Shown in pieces: positions 42,209-52,474 of a stretch of 64,000 nucleotides of DNA (its first letter is position 1; every line of letters begins with the position of its first letter). Below the pieces are notes generated by a model, which searched no databases, was not told the origin of the DNA, and was given only the letters and a program-made list of their open reading frames with translations. The stretch comes from Asaia platycodi JCM 25414 (GTDB lineage Bacteria > Pseudomonadota > Alphaproteobacteria > Acetobacterales > Acetobacteraceae): NCBI RefSeq assembly GCF_000614545.1, contig NZ_BAKW01000006.1, forward strand, positions 62,001 through 126,000, in the 5' to 3' direction. The position numbers and the translations under genes are program-made.

Positions 42209-43397
42209 TCAGGAAACACCCTCATCAGAGCCGAAAAACTCGTGATGGATGCGCTCTCTGTTCAGGCCAAGTCGCGTCAGCCCGCCGATCATGTCGCGCT
42301 GGAAACCGCGTGGGCCGCAGACGAACACGTGGGTTTCCGGCCCTGTTTGCTGGAACACCCATTCGGCAGAGACGCGGCCCTTGTGACAGGTCATGGAAGA
42401 GGCCTCGCCCTGCCCCTCACTGCCGAAAAGATCGATTTTTGCAGTCGATTCTGTAGCAGCAAGCTCTGAAAGGGCGGTTTCGAAAGGCATGGTACGCAGA
42501 TCGTGATCGCCGTGAACAAGATGCAGGGCACGCCGCTCTCCGGCGGCTCGCGCAGCGAGAAGCATGCTCAGGAAAGGCGTGATACCGATGCCGGCACTGA
42601 CCAGTATTGCCGGTGCTGCTCCGATCGAGGCCAGGGTGAAATCACCCGCGGGCGGTGTCACATCCAGCACGTCCCCGACATTCAGTCGGTCATGAAACCA
42701 CCGCGACACCAGCCCCTGCGGATCGCGCTTCACCGAGATGCGATAACCGCGCTCATCCGGTGCGCTCGAGATACTGTAACTCCGACGGGTGTCGATACCG
42801 TCCCGATCAAGACGAAAGGTCAGGAACTGGCCCGGCTTGTGAAGCATGACCGGCTTGCTATCGACCGGAACAAGCCAGAAGGACGTGACCGTATCGCTCT
42901 CCTGAACACGCCTCTCGACCCTGAAGGTCCGCCAGTCACGCCAGCCGCCCGGAAGCTGAACGTTCCGCATAGACACGGGCTTCACGGGCGATAAGCACAT
43001 CGGCGAGAAAACGGTAGGCATCGCCCCAGGCATGCATGATTGCCGGTGTTGCCGCCTCCCCCAGAACGGTCTTGATCGCGCCCAGAAGCGCCGCACCGAC
43101 AACCGGATATTGCTCGGGTTTGACGATGACGGCGACATGACGCTCGACGATGAGATTGAGGGCGGCCTCGAGCTTCTCCGGATGCTCGATGTGACGCGCA
43201 TAGGCCAGAACCGCGGCGGCGAGTGCATGGGGCTGACGCCCATTTGCCTGATCGGTCTGATTGAACATCGCCGCTATGGCGGGATCGCGCATGAGAGAGG
43301 CATACATCGTCTTGGTGATCGTGACCCCATGCGCCTCGAGCGCGGGGATCGTGGCTTTGACGATTGCGGGGGTGCCGGATTCAAGCGGTTGAATCAT
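42209..43397 (-). CDS. hmp: Flavohaemoprotein (nitric oxide dioxygenase), one frameshift
   Basis: About 396 residues. N-terminal globin domain (IVKATIPALEAHGVTITKTMY, proximal His in ERHVAVIV), then a FAD domain (RRSYSISSAP) and an NAD domain (GIGITPFLSML, CGPRGF). It converts NO and O2 to nitrate. The frame break near 42950 is an extra G in CCGGGCGG; removing it gives ASGGWRDWRTF. It starts at ATG 43397, just beside the palindromic operator shared with the divergent nsrR. Confidence 0.93.
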
Positions 43398-43406
43398 CGT
43401 ACGACT

Positions 43407-43439
43407 CCTAAAAGATGTATAACACGCACATCTTTTAGG
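43407..43439. promoter_or_regulatory. NsrR-type operator in the hmp-nsrR intergenic region
   Basis: Perfect inverted repeat with 12-bp arms, CCTAAAAGATGT (43407-43418) and ACATCTTTTAGG (43428-43439), spacer 9. The arms contain the AAGATG half-site of known NsrR operators. It lies 10 bp upstream of the hmp start codon. Confidence 0.8.
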
Positions 43440-43449
43440 CCTGATGCGT

Positions 43450-43476
43450 GAAAGATGCAAATCTGCTACACCTTTA
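43450..43476. promoter_or_regulatory. Second, weaker NsrR-like half-site pair
   Basis: GAAAGATGCAAAT at 43450 with a partial inverted partner ACACCTTTA (43468-43476). It lies directly upstream of the nsrR start and could give autoregulation. Confidence 0.45.
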
Positions 43477-43479
43477 CGC

Positions 43480-43925
43480 ATGCGTCTGACCCTCCACACC
43501 GATTACGCTTTGCGCGTGCTGCTCTATCTCGGCCTCAACCCGGATCGGCGCGTCTCGATTCACGAAATCGCAGAGCGATACGGCATTTCGGAAAATCATC
43601 TGGTCAAGATCGTTCATCGCCTCGGTCAGGGCGGATTTGTCACCACGATGCGTGGCCGCGGCGGGGGGCTGGTTCTGGCGCGCCCGCCTGCGAGATAGGT
43701 CTGGGTGATCTGGTGCGCTTTACCGAGGAGGACATGGCGCTGGTCGCCTGCTTCCAGTCAGGTCAAACCTGCCTGCTGACGGGCGCATGCCGCTTGCAGA
43801 CTCTCCTCGGAGAGGCGCTGGGCGCCTTCATGGCCGTTCTGGACGCGCAGACACTCGCAGACCTGCTCAAACCACCGGATCTGTCCGCGCTGACAGCGCG
43901 GTTTCAATCGGTCGAACCGGATTGA
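43480..43925 (+). CDS. nsrR: Rrf2-family nitric-oxide-sensing repressor NsrR, one frameshift
   Basis: About 149 residues. Winged helix-turn-helix (MRLTLHTDYALRVLLYL ... IHEIAERYGISENHLVKIVHRL, wing RGRGGGLVLARPP), then three cysteines in the spacing C-x6-C-x5-C (C91, C98, C104) that ligate the NO-sensitive Fe-S cluster. The frame breaks near 43690; one missing base gives LARPPCEIGLGDLVRFTEED. It lies divergent from hmp, its usual target. Confidence 0.9.
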
Positions 43926-44115
43926 AAGTCAAAAGACCTCCTGCCACGTTTTTACGTCGCCGGGGCAAAAGCTCTTTTCTCTTTCGGCTGGACCTACACT
44001 GGCAGACCCTACCTCTGCCCGAGCGTCTTTGTTCGGCTCCAGACGCGCTTGTGTCGCCTGATGGAGCATGATCGCAGCTGATGGCCCCGTTAGCGCGCTA
44101 CTGCGCCGATATCGC

Positions 44116-45557
44116 CTAAACGATACCATCGCGATCGGCGCGACCATGACCGGCGATGACATCGGCGATGATCGCCAATGCCTCGCCAAGCTCCGCCCGG
44201 CTGTCTGGCGCCCCAAGACAAAGACGCAGCCCCATATCGGCGTCGCGTGAAACCGGAGCAGCATCCGGCGGCGTTACCTCCACACCAGCCCGTAGCAGGC
44301 GCGTCGTGACCCGCTCGGCTTCAAGAGCCTGCATGGGTATGAAGCCATGCGGCGAATAAGCCGCTCCGGGAGATAGCATGAGGCCCCCCAATGCGTGCTG
44401 CGCCATCTCCCAGCGCGCTGCGGCTTCTGCCTGGATGGCCCGTCCGATCTCATCGATACGGCCATCTGTTACCCATTCCTCGAATATCAGCGCACCAAGA
44501 GCGGGCGGGCAATAGCCAAAAGCGCGAATGCCGCGCATCAGCCGCTCGCGCGCCATGCCGGGTGGAAGGGCGAGAAAGGCCACGCGTAATCCGGGCAGAT
44601 GCCCTTGGACAGACTCACGAGATAGACCGTCCGTTCCGGCGCGAAAGAGGCAATCTGCGGCGGTCTGAGCGAATAGGCGTAATAGGCGTCGTCTTCGAGA
44701 ATGATCAGGTCGCGCGCGCGCGCGACGGCCGCTATAGCCTGCCGGCGCTGCGCCGACATGGTGCGCGTGGTCGGGTTATGCAGCGTGGGGAGCGTGAAAA
44801 GCAGACGACTGCCGGTTTCGACGGCGGCACGGTCGAGTGCCTCGGGAAGGATACCCTCTTCATCCATCGGCAGCCCATGCAGAGACAGCCCGAGATGCTC
44901 CGCCGCCATTCTTGCGCCGTAGAAAGTCGATGATTCGCACAGGATCGTGTCGCCCGGCCCGCAGAAAGACGAGAACACCAAGGCAATCGCATGCTGCCCC
45001 CCATTGCACTGTAAAATATTGGCCGCATCGATTTCGAGCCCGTAGGCGTTCCCGATCCAGACCGAGGCGGCCTGTCTTACCGGTGCCAGCCCTGCCCCCT
45101 GAATATAATGCAGTGCGGGGTCGAGAGCGCCACGCGCCATCAAAGCCGTCAGGGCTTCATTCAGATCCTGCATGAGGGATACGGGCGGTGGCGTGTTGCA
45201 ACGCAGATCGATCGCCCCGGTCTTTCTCTGCCCCATGCCCACTAGCTGTGGCGCGGCGCGCTCGGTGGTCGGAATGTCTGGCACAGATGACGCGATGTTT
45301 TTCACGAATGATCCGCGGCCCACATGGGCAACCAGCAGGCCGCGACGCTCGGCCTCGGTATAGGCGCGAGTCACGCTGCCGACGCTCACACCCAGCCTGA
45401 AGGCAAGCTCCCGATGCGGCGGCAGACGCATGCCCGGTGCGAGCGCGCCGCTCCTGATATCGCCAGCGATAGCCTGAACGAGACGCTCATAGAGCGGCGC
45501 CGGACCGGATTTCAGCTCAGGGTGCCACATTGAAGCAATCCTTACCCGCATTGTCAT
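44116..45557 (-). CDS. MocR-type GntR/aminotransferase-like regulator, one frameshift
   Basis: About 480 residues. N-terminal GntR winged helix (PLYERLVQAIAGDIRSGALAPGMRLPPHRELA), then a class I aminotransferase-like domain with PLP Lys in LVSLSKG (about 321). The break near 44597 (GICPG-LRVAFLALPPGMARERLM) is one lost base. MocR regulators bind PLP and often control vitamin B6, amino-acid or transport genes. It is divergent from the urcA-phzF pair, with a direct repeat between them. The start could also be the ATG at 45530 (MWHPEL). Confidence 0.85.
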
Positions 45558-45599
45558 GAGACATTAAACTTATTGCTCTTTTTATTGCCTTGATCGAGA

Positions 45600-45641
45600 T
45601 AATACAATCGAATCGATTCGAGGATAATGTACTAATACAAT
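45600..45641. promoter_or_regulatory. Direct repeat and palindrome in the mocR-urcA gap
   Basis: TAATACAAT occurs at 45600-45608 and again at 45633-45641, a 33-bp spacing (about three helical turns). A 14-bp palindrome TCGAATCGATTCGA lies between, at 45608-45621. Direct repeats are the usual operator form of MocR regulators. Confidence 0.45.
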
Positions 45642-45653
45642 AGAGGAAATCAT

Positions 45654-46151
45654 GTGTTATTCTCGCACAGGCCCTGCGTACGCCTCCTCTCTCTTAGCTG
45701 GAGGAAAGCCTCGCGATGGCATGATCAGGCTTTCGGTGTTCTGTTGAGCCTGAGCATGGTGGGACATGCCACGTCGTGTCACGCCCAGACCAGGCAAGAG
45801 ACGCAGGAGCGCGCACCATCCGATAAAGAAGCCTCAAACGGGCTGGCGCTGGATAATGACGACGCGATTGACAGTCTCGAAGTGACCTACGACCCCGGAG
45901 AGCTGACCGATAAGGCGCAGGTGCGGCGCCTTCTGGACCGTCTGGATCGCGCAGCCCTGAATGTCTGTGGGGAAGAGGACGGCATTTCGCTCCCGGTCCG
46001 GCTGGCCATTGAGCGGTCCGACTGTCATCGGGACAGCCTTCGCCGTAGCGTGACTGCCATTCATCATCCACTTCTGACACAGCTTGCTGAAGAGTCTCTT
46101 CGACAGCTTCCCGCTTCCGCCACGCTCAGCACCAAGGAGCCATCAAGATGA
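45654..46151 (+). CDS. UrcA-family secreted protein
   Basis: 165 residues. A hydrophobic stretch near residues 26-44 ending TSCHAQ is a likely signal peptide; a start about 10 residues later is possible. The mature part matches the UrcA family: S-L-E-V-T-Y-D-P-x-E-L near residue 74, RRLLDRLDRAALNVCG and a second Cys in RSDCHRDSL, which probably form a disulfide. Function unknown in the family. The last base pairs overlap the phzF start (ATGA). Confidence 0.8.
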   Translation: MLFSHRPCVRLLSLSWRKASRWHDQAFGVLLSLSMVGHATSCHAQTRQETQERAPSDKEASNGLALDNDDAIDSLEVTYDPGELTDKAQVRRLLDRLDRAALNVCGEEDGISLPVRLAIERSDCHRDSLRRSVTAIHHPLLTQLAEESLRQLPASATLSTKEPSR

Positions 46152-46998
46152 AACTGCATTTTCAGCAGGTCGATGTTTTCTCGACCGAGCCTTCAAGGGC
46201 AACCCCCTCGCAGTCGTTACAGGGGCGGATTCCCTGACCGATGCGCAGATGGCCGCCATCGCCAACTGGACCAATCTGAGCGAGACGAGTTTCCTGCTCA
46301 AGCCCAGCTCATCCGAGGCCGATTATCGCGTGCGCATCTTCACCCCGCATAGCGAACTGCCTTTCGCCGGGCATCCCACGCTCGGCAGCGCCCATGTCTG
46401 GCAAACGCTCTCTCACACCTCGGAAAAAGGGCCGGAGAAGGATCTGATCGTGCAGGAATGCGCGGCGGGTCTCGTGCCGATCCGCAAACTGGCAGGGGGA
46501 CTGGCTTTCGCCGCCCCGCCCCGGCGGCGCTGCGGGCCTGCCAGCGAGGCAGAGCGCAAGCGGGCACTTCAGGCGCTGCGGCTCAACGCCGATGATGTGC
46601 TCGACATTCAATGGGCCGATAATGGCCCGGGCTGGCTCGTTCTGCATCTGACCGATAGGGAGGCGGTGCTTGCCATCCAGCCGGACTGGGCGGCGCTGGT
46701 GGGTCAGAAACTCGGCGTCGTCGGGAAGTGGGAGAAGGAGCCTGCTGCATCCGGAGCCTACTTCGAGGTGCGAGCCCTGGTTGGGGAAAACCCCGGCTAT
46801 GAAGACCCCGTAACGGGCAGTCTCAATGCCTCCATCGCTCAGTGGCTGATCGAGAGCGGCAAAGCCCCGGAACGCTATACCGCATTCCAGGGAACGGCTC
46901 TGGGCCGCGCCGGACGTGTCTCGATAGAGAAACAGGGCGATGACATATGGGTGGGCGGCGCTGTCGTCACGCGTATCAACGGCACAATCGTCCTCTGA
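46148..46998 (+). CDS. PhzF-family isomerase/epimerase, one frameshift
   Basis: About 283 residues. PhzF fold with the catalytic Glu in LSETSFLL, the strand FTPHSELPFAGHPTLGSAH and the late DPVTGSLNASIAQWL. Starts at ATG 46148 (MKLHFQQVDVFST). The first frame fails after 14 codons; restoring one C near 46185 gives VFSTRAFKGNPLAVV. The reaction is unknown; PhzF proteins isomerise or epimerise small acids. No phenazine genes are near, so a phenazine role is not supported. It overlaps the urcA gene. Confidence 0.87.
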
Positions 46999-47188
46999 GG
47001 CTGTAACGCAACCTTCCGACGTTCGAAACGGTCTAACCCGGCGATCGCTTCCGAAAGCCATTCGGCAGAAATCAGGCGGCTTTCCGAGCGGTGCCGGATC
47101 GTGTCCGCCCCTCGAATGACATTGCAACGTTGGCTGACGCAGGTTGTGAAATGGTCCCACCAGGAGGCGCGACCGCGTGACCAGCGTG

Positions 47189-47974
47189 CTATCGGCATTC
47201 AGCTGGAAGAGGCGTGAGGGAATCCAGCTTACCGGACAAGACGTAATCTCCAAAATCGATCAGGAGATGGTCCTCGACGCCATTGGTCCAGAGCACGTCG
47301 CTATAGGCCGAATCAGGCAATAGCGCCCCGCTGCCTGCCCCGAAACTTGCGATGGAAACCGGCACGGCCTCTCGCCCGCTCAGCAACGGGCTGGAAAGGC
47401 TGGCCTTATGAGGGGCGAAGCTGCCGAGCGTGGCATAGGTTGGAATGCTGCCCGTATCCGAACTGCCATCGAACAGATCGAGGGCGAGATGCAAATTCTT
47501 TTTCCGTGCTGCGGCCAGCAGGGCCATCGTCTGCTGGATTGGGAACACCGTCTGGGCCGGTAGGGTGATGTTGCGCCCCTCGGGCTTTGTGTACCGCACC
47601 AGGATCTGCCCGTGACGCTGCCTTGTCGCGTCACCCGCAGTCTCGCTCGTTACCTGACCATCCTGAGTTTGAATGGTGCGAAACACGAAGTGATGCGTGT
47701 TCTTGTCCTCCAGCGTGGCCGACTGAAACCTGACAGTGCTCGAACTGCCATCGCCGCTGACAATCTCGATATCGAGTTTCTGGCTGACGGACCAGGCAGT
47801 GCACAGATCACGCAGCTGATAGGTAGCAGTGCCGCCCGCCCCTGCCAGCGCGCCTGCCTTGAGGCGCGACAAAGCCAGGGTATAGACGGCCTTATGGGGC
47901 TGCAGACCCTCTGCCAGAGCAAAAGGCGCCAGGGCAAGAAGCCCGGCAGGAACCCCAAACAGGAACCATTTCAC
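47189..47974 (-). CDS. EipB-like periplasmic protein (DUF1849)
   Basis: 261 residues with a signal peptide (cleavage near FALAE). The opening HKAVYTLALSRLKAG, the TATYQLRDLCTAWSVSQKLDIE segment and a second Cys at the C-terminus (PLPAECR) match the DUF1849/EipB family, a beta-spiral periplasmic protein needed for envelope integrity in Brucella (established for the family). The two cysteines could form the known disulfide. It lies 19 bp behind aspS. Confidence 0.8.
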   Translation of the reverse strand: MKWFLFGVPAGLLALAPFALAEGLQPHKAVYTLALSRLKAGALAGAGGTATYQLRDLCTAWSVSQKLDIEIVSGDGSSSTVRFQSATLEDKNTHHFVFRTIQTQDGQVTSETAGDATRQRHGQILVRYTKPEGRNITLPAQTVFPIQQTMALLAAARKKNLHLALDLFDGSSDTGSIPTYATLGSFAPHKASLSSPLLSGREAVPVSIASFGAGSGALLPDSAYSDVLWTNGVEDHLLIDFGDYVLSGKLDSLTPLPAECR

Positions 47975-47993
47975 GCGTCACCGCCTTTCCGGC

Positions 47994-49807
47994 TCAGTCC
48001 TTCTGGGCGCTTGCCGCGGGCTGAACGGTTGCCTTGGGCTTGGGCGGCAGAATGGCCAGCGAGAGTTCCTTCAGACGGACAGGCTCGACCGGGGCCGGGG
48101 CTTCCATCATCAGATCTTCGCCGCTCTGGTTGAGCGGGAAGAGAATGACCTCACGAATATTCGGCTCATCGGCCAGCAGCATCACGATACGGTCCACGCC
48201 CGGGGCCGAACCGCCATGCGGCGGCGCGCCATAACGGAAGGCATTGAGCATGCCGCCGAAACGGGCCTCGACCACGTCTTCGCCATAGCCTGCAATGGCG
48301 AAGGCGCGGATCATGACTTCAGGCAGATGGTTGCGGATCGCACCCGAGGACAGCTCGATGCCGTTGCAGACGATATCGTACTGATAGGCCTTGATAGTCA
48401 GCGGGTCCTGCGAGTTCAGGGCCTCAAGCCCGCCCTGCGGCATGGAGAACGGGTTATGCGAGAAATCGACCTGGCCCGTTTCTTCATTACGCTCGAACAT
48501 CGGGAAATCAACGATCCAGCAGAAACGGAAGGCATCCTGCTCGATCAGATCGAGTTCCTGCGCGATGCGCGTGCGCACCTGACCCGAGAACTTAGCCACC
48601 GCATCGCCTTCGCCAGCGGCAAAGAACACGGCGTCGCCCGCCTTCAGGCCGCACGCCTCGCGAATGGCCTCGACGCGATCGGCTTCGAGATTCTTGGCAA
48701 TCGGGCCCTTGCCACCGTCTTCTTCGAAAATGATGTAGCCCAGACCGCCAGCCCCGGCGTCACGCGCCCAGCTATTGAGCTTGTCGAAGAAGCCACGCGG
48801 GCGTGTACCGGCACCGGGCGCCGGAATAGCGCGCACTTCGCCGCCATTGGCGGCAATACGGGCAAACAGGCCAAAGCCCGAATTGGCAAAGGCTTCGGTG
48901 ACCGTGCTGATCAGAAGCGGGTTGCGCAGATCGGGCTTGTCGGAGCCGTACAGACGCATCGCCTCGTCATAAGGAATACGCTGGAACGGCGCCGTATCGA
49001 CCTTGCGACCCTTGCCGAATTCGGCAAACAGCCCGCTCAGCACGTCTTCGAGCACGGCAAACACGTCTTCCTGCGTTGCGAACGCCATTTCGAAATCGAG
49101 CTGATAGAACTCACCGGGGCTACGATCAGCGCGGGAGGCCTCGTCGCGGAAGCAGGGCGCGATCTGGAAGTAGCGGTCGAAACCGGCCACCATAGCGAGC
49201 TGCTTGAACTGCTGCGGAGCCTGCGGCAAGGCGTAGAACTTGCCGGGGTGCAGGCGTGCAGGAACGAGGAAGTCACGCGCGCCTTCAGGCGAAGACGCAG
49301 TAAGGATAGCGTCTGGAATTCGGTGAAGCCATGACCGATCATGCGCGAACGCATGGAAGCGATAACGGCCGAGCGCAGGCGGATATTGGCGGCCATCTTC
49401 TCACGACGCAGGTCGAGATAGCGGTATTTGAGACGCAGATCCTCGGGGTAGTTCTCGCTGCCTGCCACCTGAAAAGGCAGCACGGCGGCGTGCGAACGCA
49501 CTTCGATTTCGCGGGCGCGCAGCTCGATGGCACCTGTAGGCAGATGCGGGTTACGCTGGCCTTCTTCACGCGCGACCACGTCGCCCGTGACCGTGATCAC
49601 GCTCTCGACGCGCAGACGCTCGACAATATCGAGCAGATCGGTGCCCGAGGGGATGACGATCTGCGTCATGCCTGTCTGATCGCGCAGGTCGATAAAGAGA
49701 AGCCCACCATGATCGCGCTTGCTGTGAACCCAGCCTGACAGACGGACGGTCTGACCGGCGTCGCTTTCGCGCAGGGCGCTACAGCTATGCGTGCGATAAA
49801 GATGCAT
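47994..49807 (-). CDS. aspS: Aspartyl-tRNA synthetase, one frameshift
   Basis: About 604 residues from ATG 49807. N-terminal OB-fold for the anticodon ([23 protein letters not shown]), catalytic class II domain with motif 2 [25 protein letters not shown], the bacterial GAD insertion (residues 280-430) and motif 3 [14 protein letters not shown]. The break near 49311 is one lost base in ACGCCTATCC ([20 protein letters not shown]). It is the likely first gene of a pair with the EipB-like gene. Confidence 0.95.
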
Positions 49808-49893
49808 GGGCGTCTTCCTGATTCGTAACCTCGGGGGTGCAGGGGGCGAACCCCTGCCAATGGAGCGCAGGAAGCCGCTCCACCCCTCCCCTG

Positions 49894-51413
49894 TCAAGCA
49901 TCGTCGAAGGTCAGAGCGGCTTCACCCATCTCTTTTGGTCGCCCTGCTGTCGCCAGACCGACGATTTTGCCCTTTTCATCGACATAGCGCGCTGTGAAGT
50001 CGAAACGAGACGCCTCTCCATCGATCTCTACATGATCGAAGCCACGCGGCCAGCCGAGATATTCGATCTTGCGATCATATTGCTGCGTCCAGAACCATGG
50101 GGTCGCCAGCGTACCACCGGGCAGACCGAGCATAGTGCGTGCCGCGATACGCGCCTGACACTGGGCCGTGCGCCAGTGTTCGATACGATATTGCGCGCCT
50201 TCATGCGTCACGCTGGCGATATCACCAGCTGCGTAGATATGGGGTGCCACACGCATGGCCTGATCGACCTCTATCCCGCCATTATCACCAAGTGCGTGGG
50301 AGGGAAGATAATCGAGCACCGGCTGTGCGCCGACACCGACGATCACCAGATCGGCCGTGATCCGGCTGTCATCGTCGAGGGTGACGGATTCGACATGCTC
50401 CTTGCCGTTGATCGTCTTCACGCCGCAAAAGGGAATGAACGCCACGCCCTTGCCTTCATGCAGACTGCGCATTTCAGTGCCGATCTCTCGGCCGAGCTGG
50501 TTCTGGAAAGGCAGCTCGCTTCTGGACAGAACGGTCACGCCAGCCCCCCGCTTGCGCAGCGCAGCGGCGGCCTCCATGCCGATAAAGCCCGATCCGATGA
50601 CCACGACCGTCGTATTTTCGGTCACCTTCGCTGCGATCTCGCGCACATCATGCGCGCTGCGCAGGCTGTGGACACCAGAAAGACCGATACCGGGCATATC
50701 GAGAGATTTCGCGCGTGACCCGCTCGCCAGGAGCACATGGTCGGGCGTCAGGGTGTCTCCCTGCTCAAGGCTAATCGTGCGCGTTTCGGTGTCGAGCTTG
50801 ACCACACGGTCCATCACACGCTCGACGCGCTGCTCGATATACCAGGATTCCGGGCGCAGCGGAGGGGGCGCGGCTTCGGGCTCCGGGTTGGCAAGGGTCA
50901 TCTTGCTGAGTGCCGTGCGGTCATAAGGCAGATCTTCCTCAGGGCTGATCAGCAGAATACGTCCGGCATAGCCTTCTTCGCGCAAGGTCGCTGTCGCGGC
51001 GATGGCTGCGGCACCGGCGCCAATGATCGCCACGACCTCATGCTCACGCATTGGGGCAGGCGCCTCACGTTTGATGGCCACCTTGCCAACCAGAACGCGC
51101 CCGTCATGGAGTTCAACCGGATAGCGAGCGAGCGGATCAAGTGCGGGGGGCTCGATCAGCCTGCCTGTTTCGGCAGAAAAACTCGCCTTGTGCCACGGAC
51201 AGACAAGCTGCACGTCGCCCTGGCGCGATTTGCAGGCGACACCCAGCTCCATCGGCGCGCCTTATGGGGGCATTTCCCATCGAAAGCGCGCACCTCGTCG
51301 CCCGCACGATACAGAACCAGCGCCTTGTCACCGATGCTTACGGGCGTGATCACGCCGTCTTCCAGCTCGTTCAGCGAGAGGACGTCCGTCCAGTCCATCA
51401 ATTCAGCGCTCAT
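49894..51413 (-). CDS. Rieske-AIF-type NAD(P)H-dependent reductase, one frameshift
   Basis: About 506 residues. N-terminal Rieske [2Fe-2S] domain with ligands in CPHKGAP and CPWHKAS, then a two-dinucleotide-binding flavoprotein domain ([50 protein letters not shown]). This order is found in AIF-like proteins and some reductases that feed Rieske oxygenases. The frame breaks near 51264 (HKGAPMEL, one lost G). No oxygenase gene is adjacent, so the partner is unknown. Confidence 0.87.
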
Positions 51414-51564
51414 CTACCCGTCCGTTCACTCAAAATTTGCACTTTGTCATTGAATGCAACGTGAGGGATGCGCCGGGGTTGAGGGCTGACCTGTCTTTTC
51501 CCCCATGAATCCCGAGCGCCGTCGTTGCATCGAAGGAAAGAGACGGTCGAATGACCCGTTACTG

Positions 51565-52347
51565 TCAGGCGACACCAATCCCCTGCTTCAGGAGCCACTC
51601 ATGCACCTTACTGTTGGTGCGACCGAAGGAGAGCGGCGTCACGCTTACATGATTGGCCGCGATGGCCGCCGTCTCCGTGCCCTCCTCATCGCCCGCATGA
51701 TCGCGCCTGAGATGCAGCCAGTGATAGGCAAGACGGCGCATGTCATCGCGCGTCACCACCTCGATATCACGCAGAAAACCGCGCCCCTGTGTGGTGGTTT
51801 TCAATGGTTTTGCCTCTTCCGGCGTGCAGGCCGGAAAATTGACATTGAGACAGGCCTGCTCCGGCAGGGGCTGACGCGCGAGGGTCGCTATGACCTCAGG
51901 GGCGAGCGCTCGGGCCGTTTCCCAAGGCACTTGTTTTCCGTTACCAAAGGTCTGGCTGAGCGCGATGGCGGGCAGGCCGAGCAGCATGGCCGTCATGGCA
52001 GCGCCGACTGTGCCGGAAAACACGGTTTCCACTCCCAAATTCGCACCACGGTTGATCCCCGAGAGAACCAGAGTGGGCAGGGCGTCGCGCAAGATATGGC
52101 GCGTGGCGATGGCGACGCAATCGCCCGGCGTGCCGGTGACGGCAAAACGTCGGGGGCCCTGCTGATGAACGCGTAGCGGATCGTGCAGGCTAAGCGCGTG
52201 GGAAATACCGCTCTGATCCTGAGAGGGGGCCACAACCCACACATCGTCGCTGAGTTGCGACGCGACCTCTTGCAGGACGGCAAGACCCGGCGCGTCAATG
52301 CCATCATCATTAGTCAACAACACACGCTGGAACAGGGACCCGGTCAT
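51565..52347 (-). CDS. surE: 5'/3'-nucleotidase SurE
   Basis: 260 residues. LLTNDDGIDAPG metal site at the N-terminus, APSQDQSGISHALSLHDPL and LVLSGINRGANLG are the SurE signatures. It dephosphorylates nucleoside monophosphates and supports stationary-phase survival. GGAG lies about 10 bases upstream of the ATG. In many alphaproteobacteria surE sits beside serS; here it is 18 kb away. Frame intact. Confidence 0.95.
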   Translation of the reverse strand: MTGSLFQRVLLTNDDGIDAPGLAVLQEVASQLSDDVWVVAPSQDQSGISHALSLHDPLRVHQQGPRRFAVTGTPGDCVAIATRHILRDALPTLVLSGINRGANLGVETVFSGTVGAAMTAMLLGLPAIALSQTFGNGKQVPWETARALAPEVIATLARQPLPEQACLNVNFPACTPEEAKPLKTTTQGRGFLRDIEVVTRDDMRRLAYHWLHLRRDHAGDEEGTETAAIAANHVSVTPLSFGRTNSKVHEWLLKQGIGVA

Positions 52348-52390
52348 TCAGAAAACTCCTTCATCCCACAATAAAAAAGGCTGTGGGGCA

Positions 52391-52420
52391 TAAAAGAAAA
52401 CCCGGCACAAAGGCCGGGTT
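52391..52420 (-). terminator. Rho-independent terminator of the DUF2076 gene
   Basis: 8-bp stem GCCGGGTT/AACCCGGC (52413-52420 with 52399-52406) and a 6-base loop; on the minus strand it is followed by a T-rich run (52398-52391). Confidence 0.8.
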
Positions 52421-52474
52421 CTCTCAATCAGCCATCACAAGGACGGCACACACAACATCGACGCAGCCAGCCGA

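Noticed and set aside
46148..46998. Phenazine biosynthesis
   Set aside because: Only the PhzF fold is present; none of the other phz genes are nearby, and PhzF-like isomerases are widespread.
48216..49334. A 372-codon open frame on the plus strand
   Set aside because: Antisense to aspS; His- and Arg-rich with no family character.
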